A DNA stretch of 64,000 nucleotides from Bog-756 sp963839925 (lineage in GTDB: Bacteria; Actinomycetota; Acidimicrobiia; Acidimicrobiales; RAAP-2). The stretch spans positions 930,001 to 994,000 of the forward strand of contig CAWIWV010000001.1 in NCBI GenBank assembly GCA_963839925.1. The letters run 5' to 3'. The notes under the pieces are model-generated. The model was given only the letters and a program-made list of their open reading frames with translations, made no database searches and was not told the DNA's origin. Made by a program: the position numbers and the translations under genes. The number at the start of each line of letters is the position of its first letter. Within the stretch, counting starts at the first letter, position 1. Below, piece by piece: positions 24,748 through 33,314 of the stretch.

Positions 24748-27026
24748 GCGAGCCGGCCTCGGTTCCTCGCCGGACGGGAGGGACGGCCACCACTGACCGG
24801 GAACCCGACGCCGCTTCGGGTCGGAAGCTCCGCCAGCTCTCCGAGTTGCCGGTGTCGGTCCTCAAGGGTGTTGGGGAGGCCGCTCGGTCCGAGCTGGCCG
24901 AGCTCGAGATCGAGACCGTGCTCGATCTGCTCACCCACTACCCGCGCCGGTACATCGACGCAACCAAGTTGACGCCCATCGCAGACCTCTCGGTGGGCGA
25001 CAAGACCTCGGTGCTCGGCCGGGTCACCCGGGTCAGCCGGCCGCCCTCGGGCTACGGCCGGGGGCGGAGGCGGGCACCGTCGCGCGTCGTGTTGGAGATC
25101 GCCGACGACAGCGGACGGCTCGATGTCGTCTTCTTCAACCAGACCTGGCGGGCCAAGCAGCTGCCGGTCGGCACGCTCGCTCTGTTCTTCGGCTCGATCG
25201 GGAGCTACCGGGGCGCCCTCCAGCTGGGAAGTCCTACCGCTGAGGTACTGCGTGCCGCCGGAGAGGATGCAGGGGGAGAGGGGGATGACCCCGAGGACGG
25301 GGAACCCACCGGCCGGATCCTGCCGGTGTACCCGCTCACCGAGCGGGCGCGGATCACCTCGGCCCGGCTCGGTCGCTACACGGGCGAAGCACTCGACCGG
25401 GCCGGTCGGTTCGCCGATCCTGTACCCGAGGCCTGGCGGGCAAGATTCGATCTCGTCGAACGGACCACCTCCTACAACGGCATCCATCGACCGGCCCAGA
25501 TGAGCGAACGCGAGCCCGCACGCCGTCGGCTGGCGTTCGACGAGCTGTTCCGGCTGCAGATGGCGCTGGTGCTCCGCCAAGAGAGGCTCCAGCGGGATGC
25601 CCGCGGAATACGTCATACAGTTGTGGCAGACGACGGCTCCCCGACCCTCTTGGATCGGTTCCTCGAGGCGCTTCCGTTCTCACCCACCCCCGCCCAGGTC
25701 CGTGCGATCGGCGAGATCTCCGAAGATCTGGGCGCTCCGCTTCCGATGCACCGCCTCCTGCAGGGGGATGTCGGTTCGGGAAAGACCGTGGTGGCGGTGG
25801 CGGCCATGCTGGTCGCCGCGCAGGGTGGGCATCAGAGTGCCCTGATGGCGCCCACCGAAGTATTGGCAGAACAGCACGCGGGCGAGATCCGCCGCCTGGT
25901 CGAAGGGCTCTCGGTGCCGGACCCCTCGACCCTCGAGGGCACTCGGCCGCTGCGGGTCTCGCTGTTGACCAACAAGACGACCGCCTCCGAGCGAACGGTG
26001 CTGTTGGCAGGGCTCGCCGAAGGGACGGTCGACTTTCTCATCGGGACCCACGCGCTCCTGACCGATCAGGTCGGGTTCCGCTCCCTTGGAGTGGTGGTCA
26101 TCGACGAGCAGCATCGCTTCGGCGTGGAGCAGCGGGCAGCGCTCCGTGCCAAGGGCCGAGGTGACGACGGCACCGGATGCGACCCCGACCTCCTGGTGAT
26201 GACCGCGACACCGATTCCGCGCACGGCGGCGATGGTGGTGTTCGGGGACTTGGACATGACCATCGTGGACGAGCTTCCCCCTGGTCGGCTGCCGGTGTCC
26301 ACATCGTGGCTGCAGGTCGCTGCCGACTGCGACGAGGCGTGGGATCGGGTGCGGTCGGAGGTCGCCCTCGGGCATCGGGCGTTCGTCGTGTGCCCGCTGG
26401 TCGAGGGATCGGAGCGAGTCCAGGCGACGTCCGTCGTGGCCGAGGCCGAGCGACTCGAAGGCGCCGAGTTGGCCGGCCTCCGGGTCGGGCTCCTCCACGG
26501 TCAGCTCCCGTCGGCCGACAAGCAGCGGGTCATGGAGGAGTTTCGGACCGGCAAGGTGGACGTCCTGGTCGCGACCACGGTGATCGAGGTCGGGGTCGAC
26601 GTTCCGGAAGCCACGGTGATGGTCGTCGAGGATGCAGACCGATTCGGGATCGCCCAGCTCCACCAGTTGCGCGGAAGAGTGGGGAGAGGCAGCGACCCGG
26701 CGTGGTGCTATCTGCTCTCGGACAACGACACCCCTGAGGCGGCCGCTCGCCTCTCTGCCATGGAGCGGACGACCGACGGGTTCGAGCTCGCCGAAGTCGA
26801 CCTCGAGCTGCGAGGCGAGGGGACGATCCTCGGCGCTCGCCAGAAAGGGCGGAGTGATCTCAAGCTGGCAAAGCTCATCTCGGACAAGGCACTGGTCGCG
26901 GACGCCCGGACGATGGCAGAGGCCCTCGTCGCAGAGGATGCCGACCTGACCGCCCACCCGCTTCTCGTCGACGAGCTGCGTCTCTTCATCGACGAGGACG
27001 AGGCCGAGTTCCTGTTCAAGAGCTGA
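24744..27026 (+). CDS. recG: ATP-dependent DNA helicase RecG
   Basis: A 760-residue branched-DNA helicase that reverses stalled forks. The N-terminal wedge/OB part (V-L-K-G-V-G-E-A-A-R, L-L-T-H-Y-P-R-R-Y-I-D) precedes the SF2 core: L-L-Q-G-D-V-G-S-G-K-T (Walker A), A-P-T-E-V-L-A-E-Q-H, D-E-Q-H-R-F-G-V-E-Q-R (II), M-T-A-T-P-I-P-R-T (III) and Q-L-R-G-R-V-G-R-G (VI). A Gly/Asp-rich insert of about 20 residues lies after the OB domain. The GTG start overlaps the upstream stop, so the two are translated together. Confidence 0.96.
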   Translation: MSEPASVPRRTGGTATTDREPDAASGRKLRQLSELPVSVLKGVGEAARSELAELEIETVLDLLTHYPRRYIDATKLTPIADLSVGDKTSVLGRVTRVSRPPSGYGRGRRRAPSRVVLEIADDSGRLDVVFFNQTWRAKQLPVGTLALFFGSIGSYRGALQLGSPTAEVLRAAGEDAGGEGDDPEDGEPTGRILPVYPLTERARITSARLGRYTGEALDRAGRFADPVPEAWRARFDLVERTTSYNGIHRPAQMSEREPARRRLAFDELFRLQMALVLRQERLQRDARGIRHTVVADDGSPTLLDRFLEALPFSPTPAQVRAIGEISEDLGAPLPMHRLLQGDVGSGKTVVAVAAMLVAAQGGHQSALMAPTEVLAEQHAGEIRRLVEGLSVPDPSTLEGTRPLRVSLLTNKTTASERTVLLAGLAEGTVDFLIGTHALLTDQVGFRSLGVVVIDEQHRFGVEQRAALRAKGRGDDGTGCDPDLLVMTATPIPRTAAMVVFGDLDMTIVDELPPGRLPVSTSWLQVAADCDEAWDRVRSEVALGHRAFVVCPLVEGSERVQATSVVAEAERLEGAELAGLRVGLLHGQLPSADKQRVMEEFRTGKVDVLVATTVIEVGVDVPEATVMVVEDADRFGIAQLHQLRGRVGRGSDPAWCYLLSDNDTPEAAARLSAMERTTDGFELAEVDLELRGEGTILGARQKGRSDLKLAKLISDKALVADARTMAEALVAEDADLTAHPLLVDELRLFIDEDEAEFLFKS

Positions 27027-27038
27027 TCGAACCGGTGC

Positions 27039-27066
27039 GGGCGGGGAGGGAAGTACCTCCCCGCCC
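27039..27066 (+). terminator. Strong 11-bp hairpin after recG
   Basis: GGGCGGGGAGG (27039-27049) pairs perfectly with CCTCCCCGCCC (27056-27066) over GAAGTA. No T-run follows; the rsmD -10 box begins three bases later. Confidence 0.55.
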
Positions 27067-27068
27067 AG

Positions 27069-27074
27069 TAGCCT
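27069..27074 (+). promoter_or_regulatory. -10 box TAGCCT of rsmD
   Basis: TAGCCT ends six bases before the rsmD GTG, directly behind the hairpin that ends the recG unit. Confidence 0.5.
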
Positions 27075-27080
27075 TGAGCG

Positions 27081-27653
27081 GTGCGTGTGATCGGTGGCGA
27101 GCTCCGGGGCAGGCGTTTGCGGGCGCCCGAGGGGACCACGTTGCGCCCCACGTCGGACCGGGTGCGTGAGGCGATCTTCGACATGCTGTTCAGCTTGGGC
27201 GGGGTGGACGGAATGATGGTGGTCGACCTGTTCGCCGGCTCGGGGGCGATGGGCATCGAAGCCCTCTCCCGGGGTGCGGCGTCCGTCACCTTCGTCGACC
27301 GTTCGCCCGAGGCACTCAGTGCGGTCCGCGACAACCTCGCCTCGGTGGGCTTGGGAGACGCAGAGCGTCACGGGGATGCCACGGTGGTCCGCGCCGACGC
27401 CGCATCGTGGGCCGCCAACACCGCGTCCCGTTTCGACCTCGTCCTGTGTGACCCGCCCTACGACTACGACGGTTGGGGATCGCTCGTGGGGACCCTGCCG
27501 GCCGATCTGGCGATCCTCGAATCCGGCGGTGAGGTTGCGGCTCCTCCTGGCTGGGTGATCATCAAGTCCAGGCGGTATGGGGGTACGATCGTCACCGTGG
27601 CCCGTCCGGAATCGGTCGAAGGGAAGTTGGTCACCGAGAAAGGCGTCTCGTGA
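27081..27653 (+). CDS. rsmD: 16S rRNA (guanine(966)-N(2))-methyltransferase RsmD
   Basis: A Rossmann-fold methyltransferase of 190 residues that methylates G966 of 16S rRNA. It begins M-R-V-I-G-G-E-L-R-G-R-R-L, carries the SAM motif D-L-F-A-G-S-G-A-M-G-I-E-A-L-S-R-G-A and the catalytic C-D-P-P-Y. Its stop overlaps the coaD start (GTGA), the usual rsmD-coaD pair. Confidence 0.95.
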   Translation: MRVIGGELRGRRLRAPEGTTLRPTSDRVREAIFDMLFSLGGVDGMMVVDLFAGSGAMGIEALSRGAASVTFVDRSPEALSAVRDNLASVGLGDAERHGDATVVRADAASWAANTASRFDLVLCDPPYDYDGWGSLVGTLPADLAILESGGEVAAPPGWVIIKSRRYGGTIVTVARPESVEGKLVTEKGVS

Positions 27654-28129
27654 GAATTGCTCTCATCCCCGGGTCGTTCGACCCGGTCCACAACGGTCAT
27701 CTCGAGGTGATCGAGCGTGCGGCTCGGCTGTTCGACGAGGTCGTGGTGGCCACCGTGCGAAATCCTCAGAAGAGCGAGGCGCTGTTCGATCTCGACGAGC
27801 GTCAGGAGATGCTCGAGGAGTCCCTCTCCCATCTGGTGAACGTGCGGATCGTGTCGGTGTCCACCCTGGTGGTGAACGTGGCCCACGACGTCGGGGCCAG
27901 CGCCATCGTGAAGGGGTTGCGAGCAGTGTCCGACTTCGAGAACGAACTGCAGATGGCCCAGATGAACAAGCAGCTCTCCGGGGTGGAGACCCTGTTCATC
28001 CCCACCAGTTCGGCCCATTCGTTCATTGCGTCGAGGCTGTTGCGGGAGGTGGCCCGCTTCGGTGGTGACGTGACCGCGTTCGTTCCGAAGGTGGTGGCGC
28101 TCAGGCTTCAGGAGAAGTTCTCCGGATGA
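27650..28129 (+). CDS. coaD: Phosphopantetheine adenylyltransferase
   Basis: The 159-residue enzyme catalyses the fourth step of coenzyme A synthesis, joining ATP and 4'-phosphopantetheine. The nucleotidyltransferase motif P-G-S-F-D-P-V-H-N-G-H-L (HxGH type) is at the N terminus; K-G-L-R-A-V-S-D-F-E-N-E-L-Q-M-A-Q-M-N is the substrate helix, and H-S-F-I-A-S-R-L-L-R-E-V-A corresponds to the ATP-binding C-terminal motif. GTG start, four-base overlaps on both sides. Confidence 0.96.
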   Translation: MRIALIPGSFDPVHNGHLEVIERAARLFDEVVVATVRNPQKSEALFDLDERQEMLEESLSHLVNVRIVSVSTLVVNVAHDVGASAIVKGLRAVSDFENELQMAQMNKQLSGVETLFIPTSSAHSFIASRLLREVARFGGDVTAFVPKVVALRLQEKFSG

Positions 28130-28737
28130 GCGATCTCTTCGAGGATCTCGACCAGCAACGTGCAGCCGGTGAGGAGCACGACGCCGAAGCGCTGATCCGC
28201 CAGGCACTCGGGTTGGTCCAAGCGGCAAAGGCGATGCCCCTCTCGGCGTCGGTGCTGATCTCGCGTGACGAGGTGGCCGACCTTCTCCAGTCGGCGCTGG
28301 ATCGGATGCCCGAGGAGATCCGGGATGCACGCTGGCTGTTGAAGGAGCGCGACGAGTTCATCGCGGAGAAGAGCAGGGAGGCCGACGACCTGTTGGAAGA
28401 GGTCAAGGTGCAGGCGGAACGGATGGTGCAGCGGACCGAGATCGTCCGCCAGGCGAACCACGTGGCCCAGCGGATCCTCGACGATGCCAACGAGGAAGCT
28501 CGGCGACTCCGGCACGAGGCCGAGGACTATGCGGACCAGAAGCTGGCGAGCTTCGAGATCGTGCTCGACCGCACGATGAAGACCGTGCAAGCGGGGCGGG
28601 AGAAGCTCCAGGTGAGCCCTCTGCCGAAGGTGGAGATCGGCGAAGGAGGAGACACGTCGATCGCTCCGAATGGCGACCCCCGTCAAGGTCGTGCTGTCGA
28701 CGAGCCTGAAGGTTTCTTCGATCAGGACCTCGAGTGA
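28126..28737 (+). CDS. Conserved actinobacterial coiled-coil protein
   Basis: A 203-residue hydrophilic protein with a long heptad-type coiled coil (residues about 60-160, rich in E, R, A and L). It resembles DivIVA-like or ATP-synthase-b-like helices and has no membrane segment. A similar gene lies between coaD and the DUF177 gene in mycobacteria. Its role is not settled; a scaffold function in cell envelope growth is only inferred. It overlaps coaD by four bases (ATGA), so it is in the same operon. Confidence 0.75.
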   Translation: MSDLFEDLDQQRAAGEEHDAEALIRQALGLVQAAKAMPLSASVLISRDEVADLLQSALDRMPEEIRDARWLLKERDEFIAEKSREADDLLEEVKVQAERMVQRTEIVRQANHVAQRILDDANEEARRLRHEAEDYADQKLASFEIVLDRTMKTVQAGREKLQVSPLPKVEIGEGGDTSIAPNGDPRQGRAVDEPEGFFDQDLE

Positions 28738-28756
28738 GGCGATCGAACCGGCCGGG

Positions 28757-29326
28757 GTGGTGAGGATCGAACAGGGATCCTCTGCTCCTGAGGCGGTCCT
28801 GGGCCCGGCCGGGTTCGTGGTGCCGGTCGCTTCGTTGCGCAAGCAGATCGGGAGCGCCAAACACGTGGTGCGAGAGGGCCGGATCCCCGGTCTGGGAGCG
28901 ATCGGGGTCGCAGTCCCGGATGCCGAACCCATCCGCTGCGATCTGGAACTCTCGTCCGACCCGGCGGGGATCATGGTGACCGGGACGGTCACCGCCAGGT
29001 GGAACGGGGAGTGCCGCCGCTGTGGAGGCGAGGTGTCGGGTGAGGTGGAAGCCGCGGTGCGAGAACGGTTCGTCGCATCGCCCGATGATGCCGAGGACGA
29101 CTCCTATCCACTCGACTCCGACCAACTGGACCTCGAGCCGCTGGTTCGGGACGCGGTCCTGCTCGAGTTGCCCCTGGCCCCGTTGTGCCTGCCGGAATGT
29201 CGAGGGCTCTGCCCCCGGTGCGGTGAGAACCGAAACCTGGTCGACTGTGGCTGCCAACCGGAGGTGGACCCGCGCTGGGCGGCACTCGAGGTGCTCCGTG
29301 GCCCCGGGGACGGCGGATTGGCGTAG
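28757..29326 (+). CDS. DUF177 (YceD-like) protein
   Basis: About 189 residues of the DUF177 family, found next to rpmF in most bacteria and implicated in large-subunit rRNA or ribosome assembly. The N-terminal strand F-V-V-P-V-A-S-L-R and two Cys clusters are visible: C-R-R-C-G-G-E-V and L-C-P-R-C-G-E-N with D-C-G-C, likely zinc ligands. The GTG at 28757 avoids a long overlap; an ATG at 28670 in the same frame would overlap the coiled-coil gene by 68 bases. It lies 12 bases before rpmF. Confidence 0.85.
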   Translation: MVRIEQGSSAPEAVLGPAGFVVPVASLRKQIGSAKHVVREGRIPGLGAIGVAVPDAEPIRCDLELSSDPAGIMVTGTVTARWNGECRRCGGEVSGEVEAAVRERFVASPDDAEDDSYPLDSDQLDLEPLVRDAVLLELPLAPLCLPECRGLCPRCGENRNLVDCGCQPEVDPRWAALEVLRGPGDGGLA

Positions 29327-29329
29327 GAT
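29324..29329 (+). promoter_or_regulatory. -10 box TAGGAT of rpmF
   Basis: TAGGAT ends nine bases before the rpmF ATG and overlaps the DUF177 stop, suggesting an extra leaderless promoter for rpmF-plsX. Confidence 0.4.
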
Positions 29330-29338
29330 GCCCTCCCT

Positions 29339-29518
29339 ATGGCCGTCCCGAAGAAGAAGACCTCGAAGGCGAAGAGCCGCAGCCGCAGAGCATCCAACTG
29401 GGTCCTGAAAGCACCGGCTCGCTCGGTGTGCCCCCAGTGCACCACCGCCAAGACTCCGCACGTGGTCTGCCCGAACTGCGGTTGGTACAAGGGCCGGCAG
29501 GCGATCGAAGTCGAGTAG
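29339..29518 (+). CDS. rpmF: 50S ribosomal protein L32
   Basis: A short gene of 59 residues: M-A-V-P-K-K-K-T-S-K-A-K-S-R-S-R-R at the N terminus and a zinc ribbon C-P-Q-C ... C-P-N-C-G-W-Y. This is canonical L32 at the canonical position between DUF177 and plsX. The stop codon overlaps the GTG of plsX (TAGTG). Confidence 0.95.
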   Translation: MAVPKKKTSKAKSRSRRASNWVLKAPARSVCPQCTTAKTPHVVCPNCGWYKGRQAIEVE

Positions 29519-30564
29519 TGGCGCGGGGCGTTGCACGGCCCGAGGGAGAAGCATTCGCCTCCCTTCCCGTGGTCGTGGATGCCATGGGTGGCGACCGGGC
29601 ACCGGAGGAGATCGTCGCGGGGGCGCGCCAGGTTGCCGAGCAGTCGGGTATCAACGTGGTGCTCGTCGGCCGACCCGGCGAGATGGGGGACGTCGGTGAT
29701 CTGACCTGCTGGCCGGCGAGCGAGGTCATCGGCATGGACGACGACCCCGGGACCAGCGTGCGGCGGAAGAAGGACTCCTCGTTGGTCCGCGCCGCGGAGG
29801 CGGTGCGCGACGGTCGGGCGATGGCCATGGTGTCGGCCGGCAACACCGGTGCGGCAATGGCATCGGCGTTGTTGCGGATGGGCCGGTTGCGGAACGTGGT
29901 GCGACCGGCGATCGCCACGCCGATTCCGTACCCGGGCGGTCCTTGGCCCACCGTGCTGTTGGACTCGGGCGCCAACGCCGAGTGCACGCCACAGATGCTC
30001 GTGCAGTTCGCCCAGATGGGAGCCGCGTTCGCCGGAAAGCGCTACGGCATCGAGCGACCGAGGGTGGCACTGCTTTCGATCGGGGAGGAGAAGGGCAAGG
30101 GCACCCCGCTCGAAAAGGAGGCTTACGCGTTGCTGGCGGAAGGCCAAGGGGGCACCTCCTTCGACTTCGTGGGGAACGTCGAAGGTCGGGACTTCTTCAC
30201 CGGTGCGACCGACGTGATCGTGACCGACGGCTTCACCGGGAACGTGGCGCTCAAGACCCTGGAAGGCTCCATGCGGTTCCTCATCGGAGCGCTGACCGAG
30301 ATCCTCGGGAAACCTGATGTCCGTGAGACCGCCGACGCGCTCTACCCGCACCTCCTCCCGCTGGCCGCGCAACTCGATCCGGAGAACACCGGGGGAGCGA
30401 TGCTGCTCGGGGTGGACGGGGTCTGCGTGATCAGCCACGGTTCGTCGTCGTCTGTGGCCATCGTCAACGCGGTGACCGTGGCCCACGATCTGGCGGTGGG
30501 GGGTTTGGTCGAGGCGGTTGCCGCCTCGGTCACCGCTGCGGCGCCGGTGCCTGCCGGCTCCTAG
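29518..30564 (+). CDS. plsX: Phosphate acyltransferase PlsX
   Basis: A 348-residue enzyme that converts acyl-ACP to acyl-phosphate for phospholipid synthesis. Signature stretches: V-V-V-D-A-M-G-G-D-R-A-P near the N terminus, M-V-S-A-G-N-T-G-A-A-M-A-S-A, L-L-S-I-G-E-E-x-x-K-G-T and V-T-D-G-F-T-G-N-V-A-L-K. The GTG at 29518 overlaps the rpmF stop. In many actinobacteria acpP and rnc follow directly; here they lie 9.9 kb further on. Confidence 0.95.
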   Translation: MARGVARPEGEAFASLPVVVDAMGGDRAPEEIVAGARQVAEQSGINVVLVGRPGEMGDVGDLTCWPASEVIGMDDDPGTSVRRKKDSSLVRAAEAVRDGRAMAMVSAGNTGAAMASALLRMGRLRNVVRPAIATPIPYPGGPWPTVLLDSGANAECTPQMLVQFAQMGAAFAGKRYGIERPRVALLSIGEEKGKGTPLEKEAYALLAEGQGGTSFDFVGNVEGRDFFTGATDVIVTDGFTGNVALKTLEGSMRFLIGALTEILGKPDVRETADALYPHLLPLAAQLDPENTGGAMLLGVDGVCVISHGSSSSVAIVNAVTVAHDLAVGGLVEAVAASVTAAAPVPAGS

Positions 30565-30572
30565 GAGCCGGC
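30553..30572. terminator. Perfect 20-bp palindrome at the plsX stop
   Basis: GCCGGCTCCTAGGAGCCGGC includes the plsX TAG and lies just before the end of the convergent patatin gene. It can form a strong stem on either strand, so a bidirectional terminator is likely. Confidence 0.5.
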
Positions 30573-30573
30573 G

Positions 30574-31521
30574 TCAGTTCCAGAAGTCCCCGACGAGCCC
30601 CGCGTCTGCCGATGCCTGGGCCGCGCCCATGGCCATCGCCCTCGGCACGGCGTCCGGGGACATCAGCTGGGTGAGGTCGACGGCGGTGGGAGTTCTCACC
30701 AGCACCTCGGTACCGGATTTCTCGAGGTCCTCGAGCTCCTGACGCCCCTGCTCGGGATGAGCGGTCATCATCCCCTCGGTTTGGTCGGCGGGGTGGGTCA
30801 GGGCGAGGACCAGCGCCCGCTTGGAGCCGGCGAGCAGGTCGGTGTGGGTACCCGTGCCGCTCACCCCGCCGTCCATGCATCGACGGTCCCCGATCGGCTG
30901 CGGGCCGAAGACCCCCGGCACCGCAATGCTCGCCGCCACCGCTCGGGACATCGTGGTGCCCGCCCGGCGAGTGACGACGCAACGCTCTCCCGAGTAGGCG
31001 TCCACGCAGGTGATGTGCAGTGCATCGGAGCTCCACCGTCCGGGTCCGACGACAAGATGCATGGTGCGTCTGGTCCGGCTCGGATCGGGTGTGCGCGCCG
31101 TGAGGGCGGCATGCCCGATCTCACGGACCGTCTCGGGTTTGGCATCGGTGGCGACGATGAACAGGTCGAGCGCACGCTGCTGGCTCGGACGGAGCTTGGA
31201 CGCGGGAGCGAGTGCGGACACCACGCCGGGCGCCCTGGACAGGACCGAGATCTCGCTGTGAAGCAGTCCCAGTCTTCCGTTGGCGAGCACCGAGGCGACA
31301 ACCGATCCGGCCGAAGTCCCCACGACCCGGTCGAAGCGATCGACGGCGACGCCGCACTTCTCCAGTGTGGTGAGGTAGGCAGCTTGCCAGGCCACGAAGA
31401 ACAGGCCACCTCCGCCGAGGCAGAGTCCGCGATCGACCCCGTGCCCGTAGCGCGCGTCGAACGAACGCGGCACGGCGAGATCGGGTGCGGGGATGCTCGG
31501 AGCCGTCAGACCCGGGGGCAC
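30574..31521 (-). CDS. Patatin-like phospholipase
   Basis: The 315-residue protein has the patatin lipase triad region: L-C-L-G-G-G-G-L-F-F-V-A-W (oxyanion loop), V-V-G-T-S-A-G-S-V-V-A-S (nucleophile Ser) and M-D-G-G-V-S-G-T-G-T-H-T-D (catalytic Asp). These enzymes cleave acyl chains from phospholipids or other lipids. There is no signal peptide. A TAGTCT box ends six bases before the GTG, so the gene has its own leaderless promoter. Confidence 0.88.
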   Translation of the reverse strand: MPPGLTAPSIPAPDLAVPRSFDARYGHGVDRGLCLGGGGLFFVAWQAAYLTTLEKCGVAVDRFDRVVGTSAGSVVASVLANGRLGLLHSEISVLSRAPGVVSALAPASKLRPSQQRALDLFIVATDAKPETVREIGHAALTARTPDPSRTRRTMHLVVGPGRWSSDALHITCVDAYSGERCVVTRRAGTTMSRAVAASIAVPGVFGPQPIGDRRCMDGGVSGTGTHTDLLAGSKRALVLALTHPADQTEGMMTAHPEQGRQELEDLEKSGTEVLVRTPTAVDLTQLMSPDAVPRAMAMGAAQASADAGLVGDFWN

Positions 31522-31552
31522 CGCCGCAGACTACCGGCTGCTGCCTGGGACC

Positions 31553-32821
31553 TCAGCGGTTCAAGAGATCCTTGGCGATGTGGGTGACCTGGATCTCGTC
31601 GGTGCCCGCGTAGATCTGGAAGACCTTGGCGTCGCGGGCGAGCTGCTCGACCCGGAACTCCGCCATGTACCCGTTCCCTCCGAAGAGCTGCACCGCCTCC
31701 ATCGCGACTTCGGACGCGGCCTGGGCCGAGTAGAGCTTCATCGCCGACGCCTCGGCGAGCGAGAGGCTCCGGCCCGCTGCGGAGAGCTCGATGTGGCGGA
31801 AGACCAGGTTCTGAACGTTCAACCGTGCCACCTCCATCTTTGCCAGCTTGAGCTGGATCAGCTGGCGGTCCCCGATGGGCTGACCCCAGAGCATCCGGTT
31901 CTTCGCGTACTCGACCGAGAGCGAGAGGCACTCTTCGATCACCCCGAGGGACATCGCGGCCAAACCGACCCGCTCGGTGACGAAGTTGCCCTTGGCCGAG
32001 TCGCGCCCGCTGCCGGGCCGGTCCTCGGCCCCGCCGAGCAGGTGCTCCTTCGAGACCCGCACGTCCGACAGGAACAGCTCGCCGGTGGGTGAGGAGTGGA
32101 GCCCCATCTTCCTGAACGGCTTGGACTGCTCGAGCCCGGGCATTCCCTTGTCGAGCACGAAGGTGAGCACCAACCGGTCGCGCATCGGGGTGTCGGACCC
32201 GTCGTCCAGCTTGGCGTAGAAGACGATGGTGTCGGCGTAGGGGCCGTTGGTGATGAACGTCTTGTTGCCGTTGAGGACGTATTCGTCGCCGTCGCGCAAC
32301 GCGGTCGACTTCATCCCCCCCAGAGCATCCGACCCCGAGTCCGGTTCGGTGATCGCCCACGCACCGACCTTCTCTGCGGTCAGCAGGTCCAGCCCCCAGC
32401 GCTCCATCTGCGCCGACGTTCCCTGCTTCATGATCGTGCCCCCGGCCAGGCCGACGCTCACTCCCATCGCGGTCACGATGCCCGGGCAGTAGTGACACAT
32501 CTCGATGATCGGGATGATCGTCATCGCCGCAGCGCCTCCGTCGCCCCTCCGTTCGCCTCCTTCTGCGGATCCCTGACCAGGTCCGACGTCGGCCGCCTCG
32601 CCCGACTCGGACTGCTCCGCCGCGGCCTTCCGCTCCACCTGGGCCTTGAAGCGATCTCTGGCCAGTTGGTCCATCCCGAACGTGGCGTAGAGCTTTCTGA
32701 TGATGTCGTACGGGGGAAGATCGCCGTGCTCCAGCTGCTCGACGTTCGGCACCACCTCCGCCTCGATGAAGCGTCGGACGGCCTCGCGGACCATCAGTTG
32801 CTCTTCTGACCATTCGAACAC
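31553..32821 (-). CDS. Acyl-CoA dehydrogenase
   Basis: A 422-residue FAD enzyme for alpha,beta-oxidation of acyl-CoA. Motifs include W-A-I-T-E-P-D-S-G-S-D-A-L-G-G-M, F-I-T-N-G-P-Y-A-D-T, F-R-K-M-G-L-H-S-S-P and L-F-G-G-N-G-Y-M-A-E-F with Y-A-G-T-D-E-I-Q. The place of the catalytic Glu in the Y-E-G-T motif is Ala, as in many actinobacterial FadE proteins whose base lies elsewhere. An acidic, Gly-rich linker (residues about 68-95) is inserted in the N-terminal helical domain. GTG at 32821 has AGGGGG upstream; a GTG at 32845 is the alternative. Confidence 0.9.
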   Translation of the reverse strand: MFEWSEEQLMVREAVRRFIEAEVVPNVEQLEHGDLPPYDIIRKLYATFGMDQLARDRFKAQVERKAAAEQSESGEAADVGPGQGSAEGGERRGDGGAAAMTIIPIIEMCHYCPGIVTAMGVSVGLAGGTIMKQGTSAQMERWGLDLLTAEKVGAWAITEPDSGSDALGGMKSTALRDGDEYVLNGNKTFITNGPYADTIVFYAKLDDGSDTPMRDRLVLTFVLDKGMPGLEQSKPFRKMGLHSSPTGELFLSDVRVSKEHLLGGAEDRPGSGRDSAKGNFVTERVGLAAMSLGVIEECLSLSVEYAKNRMLWGQPIGDRQLIQLKLAKMEVARLNVQNLVFRHIELSAAGRSLSLAEASAMKLYSAQAASEVAMEAVQLFGGNGYMAEFRVEQLARDAKVFQIYAGTDEIQVTHIAKDLLNR

Positions 32822-32903
32822 GCGGGACCCCCTGTCGACTCTCACCCGGTCGGAGCAACGCTCGCGCCCGATCGGAGTGTTCCGAGGCTAATCGTCTGCC
32901 GCA

Positions 32904-32909
32904 TACAGT
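32904..32909 (+). promoter_or_regulatory. -10 box TACAGT of glbO
   Basis: TACAGT ends six bases before the ATG at 32916, again of the leaderless type. Confidence 0.5.
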
Positions 32910-32915
32910 CAGAGA

Positions 32916-33311
32916 ATGCTGCCGATGAGACGGGAGCCGGAGCAGTCCGCGTTCGCTCGCTGGGGCGGCGAGCCGTTCTTCGTCGCCCTGGTCGACCGCT
33001 TCTACGCCGGGGTGGCGGTGGATCCCGTGCTTCGGCCCCTCTACCCCGACGACCTGACCGAGTCGAAGGCTCATCTGGCCATGTTCCTCATCCAGTACTG
33101 GGGAGGTCCCCGCACCTACAGCGACCAGCGTGGGCACCCCCGCCTTCGGATGCGCCATGCGCCCTTCGTGATCGGCCCAGCCGAGGCTGAGGCGTGGCTG
33201 CGTCACATGACCCACGCAGTGCGTGACTCGGGACTCGAGCCCGCCGATGAGCGCGAGCTGCTCGACTACCTGAGCATGGCCGCCCGAAGCTTGATCAACG
33301 CCCCGGGCTGA
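32916..33311 (+). CDS. glbO: Group II truncated haemoglobin
   Basis: A 131-residue truncated globin like mycobacterial GlbO. The helix B-C region F-F-V-A-L-V-D-R-F-Y-A-G-V-A-V-D-P-V-L and the group II segment Q-Y-W-G-G-P-R-T-Y-S precede R-M-R-H-A-P-F, which contains the proximal haem-ligand His. W at G8 (A-W-L-R-H-M) also fits group II. Such globins bind oxygen and may detoxify NO or peroxide or deliver oxygen to respiration. Confidence 0.95.
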   Translation: MLPMRREPEQSAFARWGGEPFFVALVDRFYAGVAVDPVLRPLYPDDLTESKAHLAMFLIQYWGGPRTYSDQRGHPRLRMRHAPFVIGPAEAEAWLRHMTHAVRDSGLEPADERELLDYLSMAARSLINAPG

Positions 33312-33314
33312 TCC

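Noticed and set aside
25680..27371. Minus-strand frame (563 codons) opposite recG
   Set aside because: Runs across two plus-strand genes and shows no domain.
31506..33215. Minus-strand frame (569 codons) across the acyl-CoA dehydrogenase and glbO
   Set aside because: It is a shifted reading of the real dehydrogenase and antisense of the globin.
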